Source: Strigops habroptila (Eukaryota; Chordata; Aves; Psittaciformes; Psittacidae). Taken from it: 64,000 nt of DNA. Each line of letters begins with the position of its first letter. The first letter of the stretch is position 1. The DNA is taken from positions 52,777,411-52,841,410 of the forward strand of contig NC_044278.2 in NCBI RefSeq assembly GCF_004027225.2, written 5' to 3'. The position numbers were made by a program, and so were the translations under genes. Below the pieces are notes generated by a model. That model worked only from the letters and a program-made list of their open reading frames with translations, had not been told where the DNA came from and did not search any database. Below are positions 26,166 to 39,689 of this stretch, piece after piece.

Positions 26166-27289
26166 ATTTGCCTTGTTAAGAAATATTACTCTGTTTATTT
26201 CATTAGAGAAGGCAATATACTGTACCTGTAAGTAGAAAATTGAAGTAACAAGCTACCTTCATCACTGCCTTTTTTACTTTTGTGCTTTATTTTCATTTCT
26301 TACTGTCAACAAATTTTTATTCCAAAATTGTTTTGCAACAGCATAGAGTGCTACATCCAGTATATTCTGTGCCAAAAACAGTTCAGAGAAGTAGTATAAA
26401 TCAAACATCATCTCATAAGTGGTGACATAATAATGAAGCAGTCTTCTTCTACCCAAGGATTTCACATTACTGCACAAACATTAGTTCTTCCCTTTGAATA
26501 TCTTTCTCTGTGATGGCCAGGTCAGCAGGCTAACATTTTGTCATGAAAAAACCAGGAGTGACTCTGCCATAATTCTGGCACCTTTCATGGAAACGGAATG
26601 AGAACAAAGAGATATATTACCCACTTGGTGTAAGTTGTATACAAAAGCTATTGAATAGCTTGGGATGATTCCTTTTACACACACAAGTTTTCAGTCAAAC
26701 CCCATTTAAAGATGGTCCTACGGTACTCCTGTTACAGAGCTCAGGAGAATAGTAACAATGCCTAATTGCAGAATTTTGTAAGAGGAACCCCTCTGCTACA
26801 CATTTAAATACCCAACTATAGATTCTTTGAAATAGTCTTTTGAACTTCATGGCCAAAATGTCCCTGTCTGTGTTCTTCCATTACTGAACATAGGCAGCAC
26901 CATTCTTAAAGCTGTAGGAATAGCTTTAAGATATTATTTGTTATATAGCTTTTATTTAGTATTTATTTATTTATTTGTTAAATAGCTTTTATTTGTTAGC
27001 ACAGACTTCTAGTTGGACAGCAGTGAGGAGCAAATACAGTAGTAGAAAAAACAAAGAAAAAAGTGATCACGAATGGTTCATAAAAATTATCAAATACTGT
27101 ATTCATTACAAATATACAGATGTATACATAATTGAAAAAAGGAAATGTGCTAAGTCTGATCATTAGACTTCTGATTTTGCCAAGATGAACGTTTAAGAAA
27201 TGCATGTACATACACAGATAGCAGCATAAGTGTACATAGAATGAAAGGGAACTCTGGAGGTCCTAAATCAGCAAACTTCCAAGGCAGGT
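26166..27289. other. Non-coding AT-rich DNA
   Basis: No gene. An imperfect direct repeat near 26935-26998 is listed separately. Confidence 0.55.
26935..26998 (+). repeat. Imperfect direct repeat around TTTA units
   Basis: Two copies of a TTGTTA(T/A)ATAGCTTTTATTT-like unit separated by an (ATTT)n run. Confidence 0.6.
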
Positions 27290-27450
27290 GAAGTTGCTCT
27301 GGCTTCGTCAAGTCCAGGTGAGAACAGCTCCACAGGTGGAGACTCCAGAGCCTCTTTGGGCAGCTGGTCCAGCCTCACATTCTTAACCACTTGGAATCCG
27401 TGGTCATTTACTTGTTATTCATTTGTTATTGAAGTATAACACCCTCATGG
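27290..27450 (-). mobile_element. Probable old CR1 fragment
   Basis: The stretch 'ccacaggtggagactccaga' followed by 'gcctctttgggcagctggtc' resembles the minus-strand CR1 text 'gatggagactccacaactct' and 'gttggcagcctatgccag' at 19795-19832. It is short and diverged with no intact 3' end. Confidence 0.5.
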
Positions 27451-27806
27451 CAAAGAAACCCAGTCACACTCATCACTGGCATTTGCTTTATTCTGCTTGG
27501 ATGTTTTTACAGAGGATACCTAACTCCGTGTGATATAAACTGAAGAAACTAATAGATGCTATAAGGGAAATTCTTTCTGCAGTCAAGAGCAGAAGGATTT
27601 GGCCACATGAGGTTTTACAGGTATTTTCCCAGCGGTACTGACACACGAGTGAAAGCTCATAATCAGCTCTTTTTATAAGCACTAGATAATATCACATTCA
27701 TTGCAAGATTGGTCTCCAGTCTCAGAAGGACACCTTGAAATCCATGTTCCTCTGGGGCAAAGAAGTCACTGCAGTTTACTACCTGCATTCTGTAACAGTA
27801 GTTCAG

Positions 27807-27821
27807 ATATATATATATATA
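27807..27821. repeat. (AT)n microsatellite
   Basis: Seven or so AT units followed by an A-rich run. Confidence 0.75.
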
Positions 27822-30441
27822 CAGGAAAAAAAAAAGCCTGGGATAATCTGACTCTGATTCGCATTCATAGTTTAGATGGAGGCTATCTTTGATCAAATTG
27901 CCCATCTGTCTGTGTGCATATTAAAAGAAAACAGAAATAATTCAGAAACCAAACCCAGAACCAAATCAAACCAACCAACCAAAAACCCCCAGATATCTGA
28001 AAGGTAATTTGAGGGATAAAATACGGTCTTGAGCCGGGAGATAGAGGAAAACATATGTTTTTCACATGGTCTTTTTGCAGGGGCAAAGGGGAAAGTTATC
28101 TACAGATTATCAGTGTGTAGGTGTCTGAAGATAATGATGAAAGGGAGTTTATTTTTAAAACAGCATATTGTCAAAAGAGGAATATGCAATTTCATCATAG
28201 ACTGTTTAATTACAAACCATTATGACATACACTAACACAAAAAAATCCATTCCAGCAATATTATCCCTTTCTTAGTTCAGCAGTATGGCACCAGTTTTTG
28301 CCTAAAACATTCTGAATAGCTTCCACTACAAAGTTAATTGTGTTTATCATGTAATTCTGAATTATTTAGATTTGTATTATACTGTAACATAAATGTTTTC
28401 AAAATATTTTGGAGAGCATTTCAAAAGGCAAACCTAATCCCAATTCTGTCTGCCAGTGTATCCACATGCTGAACCTTGAAAAATTACATTACTGCATGAG
28501 TCAAGTTTCTCTCATCCTTTCACCTAATTTTGTTCTGATTTTTATGCCAAATATATAAATTTAGAAATATTTAGAGTCAGTGCAGTGTTGGACAGAAAAT
28601 AAGATTTCTATTTTTGTAAAATCAGTGATTTAAGTGTTTTCTTTTATACACATGCAGAATAATGTAAATTATTCACATAAATACACACTAGTTTTGATGC
28701 TATTTTTAGAACAAGATCTAGTTAAAGACTTGGATGACTTAAACACAGCCTGAGTGTCCCATTACTGACTTTTTTCTCCTTGTGACTGAACAAGGCATTC
28801 ATAAGTGTCAAGACCAAATGGCTCTTTCTGCTTTTTCTCTCAAGCAGCTGCAGAATTATATGAGAAGAGAAAGAAAACTGAGAGTGTTATATTGAGAAAC
28901 GGGCATGTTCATGCATGAAGTTCAAACAAAATATGCTGGGAACACAGAACAAAGTTCACCAGGTAATTCCAAACACATTCTTTGGGTAATTTTTCAGAGG
29001 GCAGTGATCACAGAGTTACCATAATAAAGGATCTTTCAACAAGAAAACTGCTAAAGGAACTAAAAATGCCCTTCTCACACACTTCTTTTGAAGCACAGAT
29101 GTAATGCCAAAAATCTGCCAGCACAGTGGCTTTCTGTGTGCCTGCTATGTTCTGTATGCTTGCTACTCTGCTCCCTGTGTTCTCCTGCTTTTTTCTTTTT
29201 TGTGTGTGTCTCCTGTGTAATTTTGCTCTTCTCCTTCCATGCCTTAGAGAAAAGGCATTCTGACAGGCTGCATCCTGATTCCTGTAAGAGCTCCTTTGAA
29301 TAAAAGGACTCTTCTTATACCACACTTCTGAAGTACAAGTCATATGCAGACAATTTTGGGCTGGTGAAGCTCTTTCATTATAGTTCCAGGTCTACAGGTG
29401 TGGCCTGGGAAGTGAATGTATCTGGCACTGCCAGGATCAAGATACGTAATTTAGGTTAACCCATATGAAGACCACAGGTAAAACTATACTAATACAGGAA
29501 CTGAAAAGGAGAAAGAAGCTTGGAGATGGTCTCAAATGTAAACCACCACCATAAAAATTGGAGAATGTGACTGATGCCATCAGGATTCAGTCCCCTGGAA
29601 GAGCTGATATCACAAAGGAATGCTAGAGTTAGGTTGGTGTGAGGTGTATTAGAATATGCTAATATATGCTGGTAGAGTTTGTTTTGGTACTAAACTGGAA
29701 GGATTAATGGATGGAAACATGTATGTAATTAAACAGTCACCCCTGTATCTTAACAGGATGACCATGACTTGATCTGTTCTGTATCTTTGATCTGTGTTAG
29801 CCTAAACCATGCAGCTATTTTCTAGACAGTACTGTACACAGCATGATGAATTTAACTTTTCCTCTATTTGTGAATACATAAGTATATTTTGCATAAATGT
29901 TTACAGACTTTAAATATACAGTTTCTTAGCTCTTCCTGCCTTCAGCTATGCAATGATAGACTTAAAAGAGAGTATCTGGTGGTATAGCAGATCCACTGTA
30001 TAGCTGCAAAGAAAGCCTAAAGCCAAAATACATACACAAGAGCAAACAGCTCTACAACATGCTTTTCAGTAATTCTCCACTGAATAGCCATGAAAATGCA
30101 TTAGGCGTAGAGATGGGTGAACGCAGCTGTGAATTCCTCTGTGATCCTGTACCAAGAGCTGTTCTGTGGATAATCCATTTAAAAATGCTCTTTGGCCTGA
30201 GCTAGCATGTGCCAAGTTTCTGCACCAATCATGACATTCTGCCTTGCCCAGATAGAAGCCAGTCAACAACTAATGCGATTACATGGCTACAATAGTTTTT
30301 AACAGGAAAATGGCTTAGAAACTTGCAATTGGATTTCAACTGATAATCCCTTGAATGCAAAGGTGGCTTTTCATGTACTGATGCTGAATGACTATTTCTA
30401 GCAATAGAAATGGGAGACAAAAGTCCAAAAAGAATTTTCTT

Positions 30442-30464
30442 CCCCCCCCCCCCCTTTTTTTTTT
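30442..30464 (+). repeat. C13 followed by T10 homopyrimidine tract
   Basis: Thirteen C residues directly followed by ten T residues. Confidence 0.85.
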
Positions 30465-31778
30465 AAGGGTTCAATGTGTAAAGTATTTATGACTTAGTTT
30501 GGAGGTGACACGCCAAACGTTTCTCTGAGAAGAAAGATCTATTTGAATACAATGGATGTATTATGATCAGCAAAATATTTACTGTAAATTAGCTGTGTCC
30601 TTTGCAATCTACATTGCCGGGTATTGCAGCTCTATTAGGAGGCAACAACAGTCAAAGATGCCCAAAAGCATCATTTACTTCCTTTTGAAATTGCAATCAT
30701 GGTATAGTGAAATTTGTAATACTTGCAGCTGAAAATTGCTTATTAGCTATCTATGAAAATTTAAGGTATTATATCCTAGCAGAACTGTTCAATTTAGCAG
30801 AATGAAATTCTATTTTAGTTTAGCAGAACTAATTTTATCTAAATAGCTGAAATGCTTTACTTTACAGGATGAATGAGACAAAATTCAAATCACACTAATG
30901 AGGCTAATTGTTCCATTTCATTCAAGTGAACCGAAACTTATTAAACATCAGCTTGTTGCACAGATTTTCCTGTCACCTATATTTTTCCTGAGTTTACTAT
31001 GGAAAGACAGGAAGCAGAGCACAAAACCTAAAAGTTTTGCCTTTTGAACACATGGGCCTATCCCAGCAACAAGTTTTAATTGCCTCAATCACCCAGCACA
31101 AGGTGTAAACTCATCTCTAGTCAGAGCAATGAGAAGGTACTCAAATCCAGAATAAAATGCAGTAGAAGGATTACCTGAGGAGAAGCATGTAGAGCCCACA
31201 TGCCTGCTTCCTTTTGTCTGTCACAAATAGCACTTCTAACGGAAAATCTTGGAACTTCTCCTGGGTCTTCTTATGCTAATGAACTAGCAATTACTTGATA
31301 TTTTTAATTAGTCAATATTTAATTATTTCAAGTTCTCTGCAATTGTAAACATTTGCATTTTCCCCAGATTTCTAGCTAGGAGAAGCTATCTTCAGGAGCT
31401 AGTTGGCTGCCTGTAGTTTGAGGCAGTCTAGTGAATGTAGGAGTCCTTACATGACCTTAGGCTGACCGCTGCTTGACTCTCAGTAAATCTAGGCTGTGGT
31501 AAAACATTGTGGCTTCTCTGCAACACCATACATAGAGCACACCCCTCACATTAGGTTCTATTCCTGTCTAAGGTTACATGTGTCTACCAGTCCTTCATCG
31601 CTGGAGAAAACTAGAGCTGTTTTTCTATAGTGACTTTCCATCCATTGGACATCAGACACATCTGCATTCTTCTCTCTGCTACTTGTTTTAATACTTCTTT
31701 CTACAATGGGTTTTGGGGTGCATATATTTCCCCCCCATTTTTATGTAGGTTCTTTCATACTATGTATTCAGTTCTCCC

Positions 31779-31796
31779 TTTTTTTTTTTTTTTTTT
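31779..31796. repeat. Poly(T) tract
   Basis: About 18 T residues. Confidence 0.8.
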
Positions 31797-32280
31797 AATG
31801 TAAGCCTTTCAAATACTACAAGTGAGTTTTTTGTTGGCAAAAGACGATGGATTTCCTGCATTAAAACCTGCTGTGTTCAACATCCTTTCATTTGAATAAT
31901 TTATTAGTCCAAACCCCACAAGTACCTTAGAAAAACCTGAAACCATACCTCCTATGAACATATCACACCACATCCACAAATGCTGATCAGTTGAACACTC
32001 TCTCTACAACCTAATTAGTACATCTGAGCCATTTGCTTTTGTGCCAAAGTAACCTACAGCCAAAGATTCAGCCAAAAGCATGTCAACTGTAAGTGTTTTT
32101 GTTGCTTTGCATCTGAAGTTAAATGACTTTTCAAAACTCAGACTACATTCAAAAAAGGCCGATAAAAATTCATTACCTCTTCATACAGTGGGGAAGCTCC
32201 CTGTTCTTTGCAAGCTTCTTCTCAGAAAGTCGCTGGATCTTGCCTCAAGATATGAGAAATGTGGGCACAAAGTGAATGAG

Positions 32281-32314
32281 TGGGTAGTATTTAAGGGTGG
32301 GTAGTGTTTAAGGG
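32281..32314 (+). repeat. 17-bp tandem duplication
   Basis: TGGGTAGTATTTAAGGG followed directly by TGGGTAGTGTTTAAGGG (one mismatch), then TGGG starting a third unit. Confidence 0.85.
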
Positions 32315-35300
32315 TGGGAGTCATCAGATTTAAACCTCAGCAAAAGTTTCAAAGAGCTAGCTAACAACCAAGGACTTGACTCTCAGTTTTGAACTGTGCC
32401 AAAACAAACCCATGACCTAAAAATAAGACTCTGCATTGTGTCCACCATCTTCCTCTTTGTTCCCAAGAAAATTGGAGTGATACACTCCATCAGGAAACAG
32501 AATGAAAATGAAGTTTTTTAAACCATTTCCCAATGAACAGACAGGTGATTCAAATGAGAAAGGGTACGCAGACAACTGGTTTTAAGTCCATGTCAGACAA
32601 AGAAAGAAAGAAAATAAGTCAAGTCCAATTATCCTTCTAGCTTTTATAATTCATTCATTTAAAAAAAAAAACCAAAACCAACCAACACTAGAAAACCCCA
32701 ACAAACATCTCTTCTAACCAAATTAGGTTAGCAGACTAGTGAGGCTGCCTGTTTCCTATTCCATCTTAATTATTTTTTTTTTGTTAATTAATTTTGAGAA
32801 TATTAACATTAGCTTTCATGTTGAGGTTCTTACTTCTTCATAACCAGATTACATGATTCCAAGGTCTTTCATGTGTTTTCTAGTTCTCCTTTCAACGGCT
32901 TTCATAACCGCCTGCTTCTATTTATATTTCTCCTACCACAAAGCCAATGTCACTGAGATACTTCTGCTCTTGCTAATAAGAAATATTAAATCTGCTATTT
33001 TTGGAAAAGGGCTCAGCATCATTTGTGCTGACTAATTACTTTCATTTCTTTCATCTTGTTTTCCGTCTCTTTTGTTTTGCATTAACCCCTTACTGCTAAC
33101 ATTCTTTTGGCAGCAGTCTAGTGGAGCCAGGCTACCATGGCGCTGACAGCTCCTTAACAATAGGCAGAGATGCTGGAGTATTTCTGTGTCACAGGCTGCA
33201 AAAACATCCCCTTTCTTGATACAGTCACATTCAGAGATAAGCTGTGATGGGTCACGTTTTCCTTTCACGCTGCTTGTCCCTGCCCAATTGAGCAATGGCA
33301 GCAGAGACACATTCTTCTCCTAGCACTCATCGAGATGTAATAACAGGGTTCCTATTGTTAGAGAGGTAAGCCTTGCTTTTGTTGGCACCGATGAGAGCTT
33401 GAATGTAAACATCAACTTTGAAGGACAACATACTTGTAGCTAAGAGAATACAAAAATGTCTAATAATAACATAACTTCACTCCAAATTCTGACATGTGCT
33501 TCTGAGATGGCAAGTCTTTCCTGGTTGAAGTCATAAACCTAACACCATACCTTGAGTTATAGCAATCCTATAAAACACATAGAGGTCAGAATACAAGGCA
33601 GTTTTACCCCCCATGAAGCTTGTTCAAAGCTAATATTGAAAACAGCCAGAGCCTTCTCACAAAGAAACACATAAAAATAAAGGTCAGGATCTCGGCTCTG
33701 CCTGCCTGCGCCTTGGCCAGAAAAACCAGCCCAACAAAGACATGGAAGCAGCTCACTTTGTGCTCTTTCAAAGGACTAGCCAGGGTAACACTGACATGTG
33801 GTATGCATCAAAACACAGTGCCTGCTGTTGTTTGGTACTAGCAATCAGACTTGATTTTACTTTGCTTCAGGCCTGCAGGTGCACAAAACAGTTAAGGAGC
33901 TCCTAGTCCAAAACACCTTCCAGCTTGGTACATGCTGTCCCTACCTCTACTTGAAAGCAACAGATCTCAATACAAGATTTAGCATGATTTATATCTAACT
34001 GTGAAATGTTGTTTAATAGTGTTAAGTCTACCCATTAAATCTTTCTACAAACCAGATAATTTTAGGAGTAGTCAGAGATGATAATAACCTTTGGTACACT
34101 GGTCTGCTCACTTCCGGTTGCAGAAAATGAATGGAATGAAAAAGACACTTGGTATTTGGCCACTACTATAGTTCTGATCCACCAGAGCAAAATATACCAT
34201 AGTACAATGCAAAGTCAGGAGAAAAAAAACCCTGCAGCTCTAAAATGTCAAGCTTGTACATTTAACAATAGTGATTTAAATCCATGCTCAGACAGGTAAC
34301 AAACCTGTTCTAAGGTTTGTTTTAATCATCAGTTACTAAGGCCACAGGACCTTCACTGAGCCAAACGTCTGATTTTGCAGATTTGGTTTCTGGATGACAA
34401 AACACTGTCCAAATGTGAAGAAGTTTTTTAAAACATTGTATAGTTTATTTAAAAAGTCATCAGTGGCCTGACCATAACTAGCCACAAGATCAACAATATC
34501 ATTAGGGCCAGAGGGACTGGTCACAATGATATTAATTTTTCTATTGCCCACATAAAGCCAAGAGTAATGACTGCCAGATGTATCCCATCCACTTTGCCTA
34601 TGTCTTACTGTCAGGGAAGCGTACAATACGATTAGACACCTGGGCACGTTGCTGTACTATGTCAGATGCTTTTTTAAACTGCCATCTCCCAGATTCATGA
34701 TTTATATTTAAAACATCCTTAGTCCCAGTGCTTTAAAACATAAAATGAGTGTGTAATCAATGCAGCCATGTCTCTCTGAGTTTACAGTCTGGAACAATGG
34801 CTTGAAATGACATAAATTGACTCATATTTCCTGGCAGGATGTTATTGCTGAAGTCTGGTGACAATTCTCTTAACATCAATCATTGCACTACTGATTCTGC
34901 TAGATCACTACTAACTAACCACCCGCACTGGATGTACCTACAGCTTTTGGCAAACGTTTGCTGTGTGAGGTTAGACATTCACATCTTTTTACTGAATGTT
35001 TAAAGTAAGTCCCTCCCTGGTCAGCAAAGTCAGGGAATGAAAAAATATATCTCTTCTGAATCTGGTCCCTCGATACTGAAAACCAAACATTGCCTTATGC
35101 TGGTTTAGGTGCCTGAGGACCCAATCATCCTTTCTCTAACTGCCACCCTTCAGTCTTCCTTTAGCTTCTCAAACGTGATTGTGTTGCTGTATCTAATTAA
35201 ATGATATTTTATATAAATGTAATACTAGAGGAACAGATACCTATTCAACAGGGCTCTGCAAGAAGGTGGAAAACAAGAAAGAAAGCACACTGAGTGACCC

Positions 35301-35692
35301 AGATACTTAATTTCACAGTGCCTACCATATATTTCAAATCTAATGTGTGTCAGAATGCATGTCTATTGTATCTAAACTGTCAGTGATTTCAATGGATAGA
35401 TAATGCTCCAAGGAGAGGTTATTGCTGGGTCCACAGGCACATCATCTAAACCTGCCTCACCTCCACAGAAAACTTTCCAACTTTCTAATTTGCAGCAAAT
35501 ACTGCAGCATGCAACGAATGTGCCATAGTCACCTTTCTGTTTTCTGACAGATTTTTGGCCATGCTTTCCTCAACAACTGTTAAATAGGTTACTCCACAAT
35601 GTGCTACCATGTCTGTGGGAGAAAAAAAGCCAGAAACAGTTTTATTTACTAAAAACATGTGCTTCCTTTTTCTTGAAGATCATTTGGTTTCA

Positions 35693-35716
35693 TTTGGTTT
35701 GCATAAGCAAACCAAA
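35693..35716. repeat. Short perfect inverted repeat
   Basis: TTTGGTTTGC (35693-35702), loop ATAA, then GCAAACCAAA (35707-35716). It is preceded by a direct repeat of CATTTGGTTT (35681-35690 and 35691-35700). Confidence 0.85.
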
Positions 35717-37015
35717 GAGGGGTAAAAGGAGTGAGCAAGCAACGTAGAATAAACTGTACCCTATCCACTGAAAGCAGCATTTGGCACACAGACAACTCAC
35801 TAACAGTTTCTTAGAAGTGATAATTAGCAAGTCAGCTCCTTTCTGTTTGCCTGTCTCCTTTTCAGTTATGTTTTGCTATCACAGTAGTTCCAGTCATTTT
35901 CTTTCTTCCCACACAGCAAATCTATCAGTAGATGAATTATTATGGCACTATTTAAAAATTCATTTTTGTTATCTGCAGGGTTTACATGTAGCTATTTTTG
36001 TAATGAGTGAAATTGCATTACACAAAGCATTTTTGAACATTTGCCCAGTCACATCCTTTGCAACTCTTATACTTGTGGGGGTTGAGTTGAATGAAGTATT
36101 GTATGTGCTATGTATAGGCACCACTTAATGAAGGGCTAGCTCACGATGGGATCAGACTTCTGGGATTACAGTTACAGTACTGGGGCAGCAGCATTCCCAG
36201 AGGGCAGAGAGACATTCAGATGAAGGAGAAGGGTGATGAGCCTTGGAGAGGATAGCTTTATACAACATCCAGAGACCAGTTCCTTTTTCTTAGACTGTGG
36301 TTCTGGTTTACCTGTAGTGTCACAACAGCTCCAAGGACACATCATGACAGATTTCCCCCAGCTTGTGTACAGAAGAAATGCTCAGGAAAGGTAAAGTTGC
36401 ATACTGCAAATGTGGAGGCCTCCAGGCATTGAGATAGTGTCCTTCAAACTCTTCTTTTCCCCTTCTTCTCACTTCTCCATTAGACAGCTTAATCTTTTCA
36501 CCAGGTTTCTTCCATCTTTTTTTCTTCATCACTTACATTTTACTTGTTCTTACATTTTAATCGAAGTTCCGTTCAATTCTGCTGCATCTTCCTTCAATCA
36601 ATGATATTTTTTTCAAATTGGGAATGGGGCGGGGGAGGAAATCCTGAGGGACTTTTTTCCCTAAATGTACAAATAGATTGCTTCTCACTCCCATTATATT
36701 AGAGGGCGGGCAGGTCAAAGAAAATAGAAAGGTTATAGAACACAACTGAATCAAAAATTCTGCTTTGCATTCATGAACTGTTTATAAGAATAAAATAATG
36801 CCACTTATTGTTTAGTTACAATCAAGATGCACATCCCAAGTGCCACTAGAAAAACTCTATGACCATGGCAATAAAGCTTCAAGAACAATACAAATCAGGC
36901 AGCAAGGCAAAATGACTCTGCCAGACAAAGTGTTTATAGCTTCCTTGAAAAGCTTTATTTTAGGTTGGTTTGGAAGAGAGAGAAGGGAAATAGCTAAAAG
37001 TATCAAAAGAGAAAC

Positions 37016-37049
37016 TTTTCTCCAAATAAAACTTTTTATTTGGAGAAAA
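37016..37049. repeat. Perfect 34-bp palindrome (16-bp arms, 2-nt spacer)
   Basis: TTTTCTCCAAATAAAA (37016-37031), spacer CT, then TTTTATTTGGAGAAAA (37034-37049). All 16 positions pair. It is not flanked by a recognised transposon and lies in otherwise unremarkable AT-rich DNA. Confidence 0.9.
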
Positions 37050-39689
37050 ATATTCTTGTGTCACAATACCAAGAAGACAATGCACTGCAAAATAAATCTG
37101 AAATCCTGACTGAATAAAATATGTATATCATAAAAATGGAACTGTCTAGAACCATCTACTATCAAGCAAGGATGAACATAAACAGAAAAAAAAAATCACA
37201 AATAGATGAAAAATGTTGATATAAAGCTGCCTAGAAATGAGAATAACAAGCTCCAGTGAAACTTGGATGAGAAAGCAGCTTTTAAAAGCAAATTTTCCTC
37301 TTTGGGATAAACAAAAACCAGTTAGATTGCAGAGGGATATTTACCCATGATAAGTCATGCTTTTCACAGGCAATTTTTGAGTGCTGAATCTAAGGTTATG
37401 GCAAAGAACAGTCCAGACTAGAAGAACTCAATGGACAAAATCAAGCTCTCAGAAAAAAATCAAGCAACTAAATTAAGGTCACCTATGCCACCTTGATTCA
37501 AGCTCCCACTATATCATCTGCATTAGCATGGGTGTTATTACACGTTCATTACTCTTTTGCTACATTCAGTGAATAATTGCAGTACACAGAGTAGATGGTG
37601 TTTATTTAATAGCAAGTGAGACACTAATTTTTCAAAGCCTCCATCTGCAGTGAAAATGAAACTTCAGGTGCTATGATGAGCAGGCCCATGAGACCAGGTC
37701 CTGTGATCATGCAAATAAAGATAATTCCTGAACATAAGAGGCTAGCCTCTGTCTGGCATTTCTTAATTTTGAGTACTTGGAAAATTTGCATTTCCTTAAT
37801 GTGTCCTTCTCTGTATGAATTTTCCAAGATTCTAAACTGAAGTAAACCAAAATAAAACAGAAGCTGTTGTATCATGGTGATGGTCTATATAGGTCATCAG
37901 TAGGGTCGGGAACTACAACAGAGGGTTAACAACATGTAAGGAGTATCTACTTAAACCCTAATTTCTGAATAGATGCATGTGACTGTGGTTGCAGAACCTT
38001 TTGCAGTCTTTACCCACTCTTTTCTATCTTCTCCAATTCATTCCACAATAGACTTCTCCCTGTGGGTTACCTGTTTGTTCCCTTTTCCATTCTTGGCTGC
38101 ACAATGATTATTTCCCCATTTAGCACCTCACTTCCACAGTTTTTCAATCTTGTCTCAATAATTTACTAATAACCAGATTAGTCCTTGATGATCCCTGCCC
38201 TGTCCAGGTTCAGCTGAGCTGTGTATCACAGCCTCCTCCTTTACTTCCAGCTGACAGTCCAGGATTTTGCACCTCTATATTTGAGGCAGGGACTCAAAGA
38301 GATTTTCATAAAATGATCCTCTGGTTCAAAGAGGATATAATCTTCGGGTTTTTACTGGCAAAATCTAAGAAATCTACCCAGTGGTTGTATATGGTTCTTC
38401 AAAACCCTGAATGGCTGGATTTTGAAAAGGGCAGAAAAAGAAGAGGGAAACAGCACAGCGGACTACCTCTATTTCCAGGAGCAAATGTTCAAAAAGAAGG
38501 AACGTTCTGAATATTATTATATCTGAACAATTCACCATACATATGGATTGAGTCGCCTGTAAGAAATAGATTTTTCAGCAATTTAAGGGTACTTCTTAAT
38601 TTTTTCACACCCTGTTACTAATGAGTGTGTTGCTTTTAATGAGACTCAATTATGTTATCATAAAAATATATATCCCTAATGTTTTCTTCTACATAACAGA
38701 AGTTAATAGGAAACATATTCTAGATAAGTATCTTCGTGTGATCACTCACAACTTCTTACACAATAAGAGTACATTGATATATCACCAATTGAGTTGCATA
38801 AAGACTACCACTGTGTGAAACTATCATTTTTCCATTTATTCAGAGCAAATCAACAATTAACTCATTGTATTAATTATAATACTGGTTATGTGCTGCTGCA
38901 TTCTATTGTACAAAGCTAGATCTTGAGTGATGACTTCTCTGTAATTCATGAGTGACATTGATTTGATAGGGAGATGTAAGTAAAATTTTCTTCTTACACT
39001 AAAAAAATGTAAGATGAGGAAGGTTCTCACTGAAATTTTCCAAGAATTTTCAAGAAAATCAGTCTCTCTTCCATATTTAAGGTAGGTAAGATTTTGTTAT
39101 TTAGAGTATTATCCGATTACCAAAGGTATAGATTCATTTTAATTTATTCATTTATTTATGTTAATTTCTGCATTTGTTCCAAATTATTCAAATCAGAGTT
39201 ATATCACCCACAAGAATAAAAACTTGCTAGAATGAGTCAGTTGTAATGAGAAAATGTATATTTTGAATATGAAAGAAAGCACTCAAGTGGAAATTATTTT
39301 CTTTAAAATTGTGAACATCAATCTGAACTATAATTATAAAAAATTTCAAATACCATGATGTAGCTGAGCTATGTGATTTCATACTACAGACTCAGTTTAT
39401 TTTTCCATCTAATTATCTAGTTTCTGGGGATCATACACTAAATCCTGTGGTCCAGTGATCCAGAATAAAAACTGGTAAGAATTAAGGAGGCATAAAGGTC
39501 ACTCATGTATTCTGCCATTGCATTTTCTGTGTCTTGAACTAAATCCTTAGCTTCCTAGTCTCCATGGGGTCCAGCTGTAGGATATCATCTTTTCACCCAT
39601 TTATAGCTCCACGCTTAGCACATCCAACTCATTCAAGGGGTAAAACCCTCTCAAAAGTCCAAGGTGTTACCTCCACTAATTTAAAAGAA
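37050..39689. other. Non-coding AT-rich DNA
   Basis: No supportable gene or repeat; frames of at most 103 codons without motifs. Confidence 0.6.

Larger units (their letters stand above)
27451..37015. other. Gene-free AT-rich desert
   Basis: Nearly 10 kb with no supportable host gene and no clear transposon. It contains an AT repeat (about 27807-27821), a C13T10 tract (30442-30464), a poly(T) tract (31779-31796), a 17-bp tandem duplication (32281-32314) and a short inverted repeat (35693-35716). Frames of 103-115 codons (34336-34647 minus, 29008-29343 minus, 35781-36128 plus) are at background level for this composition. Confidence 0.55.

Noticed and set aside
32853..33035. 60-codon frame with a hydrophobic start resembling a signal peptide
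   Set aside because: AT-rich DNA readily encodes F, L and I runs; no conserved motif follows.
35781..36128. 115-codon plus frame
   Set aside because: Hydrophobic, His- and Cys-containing with no recognised domain or splice context; background length.
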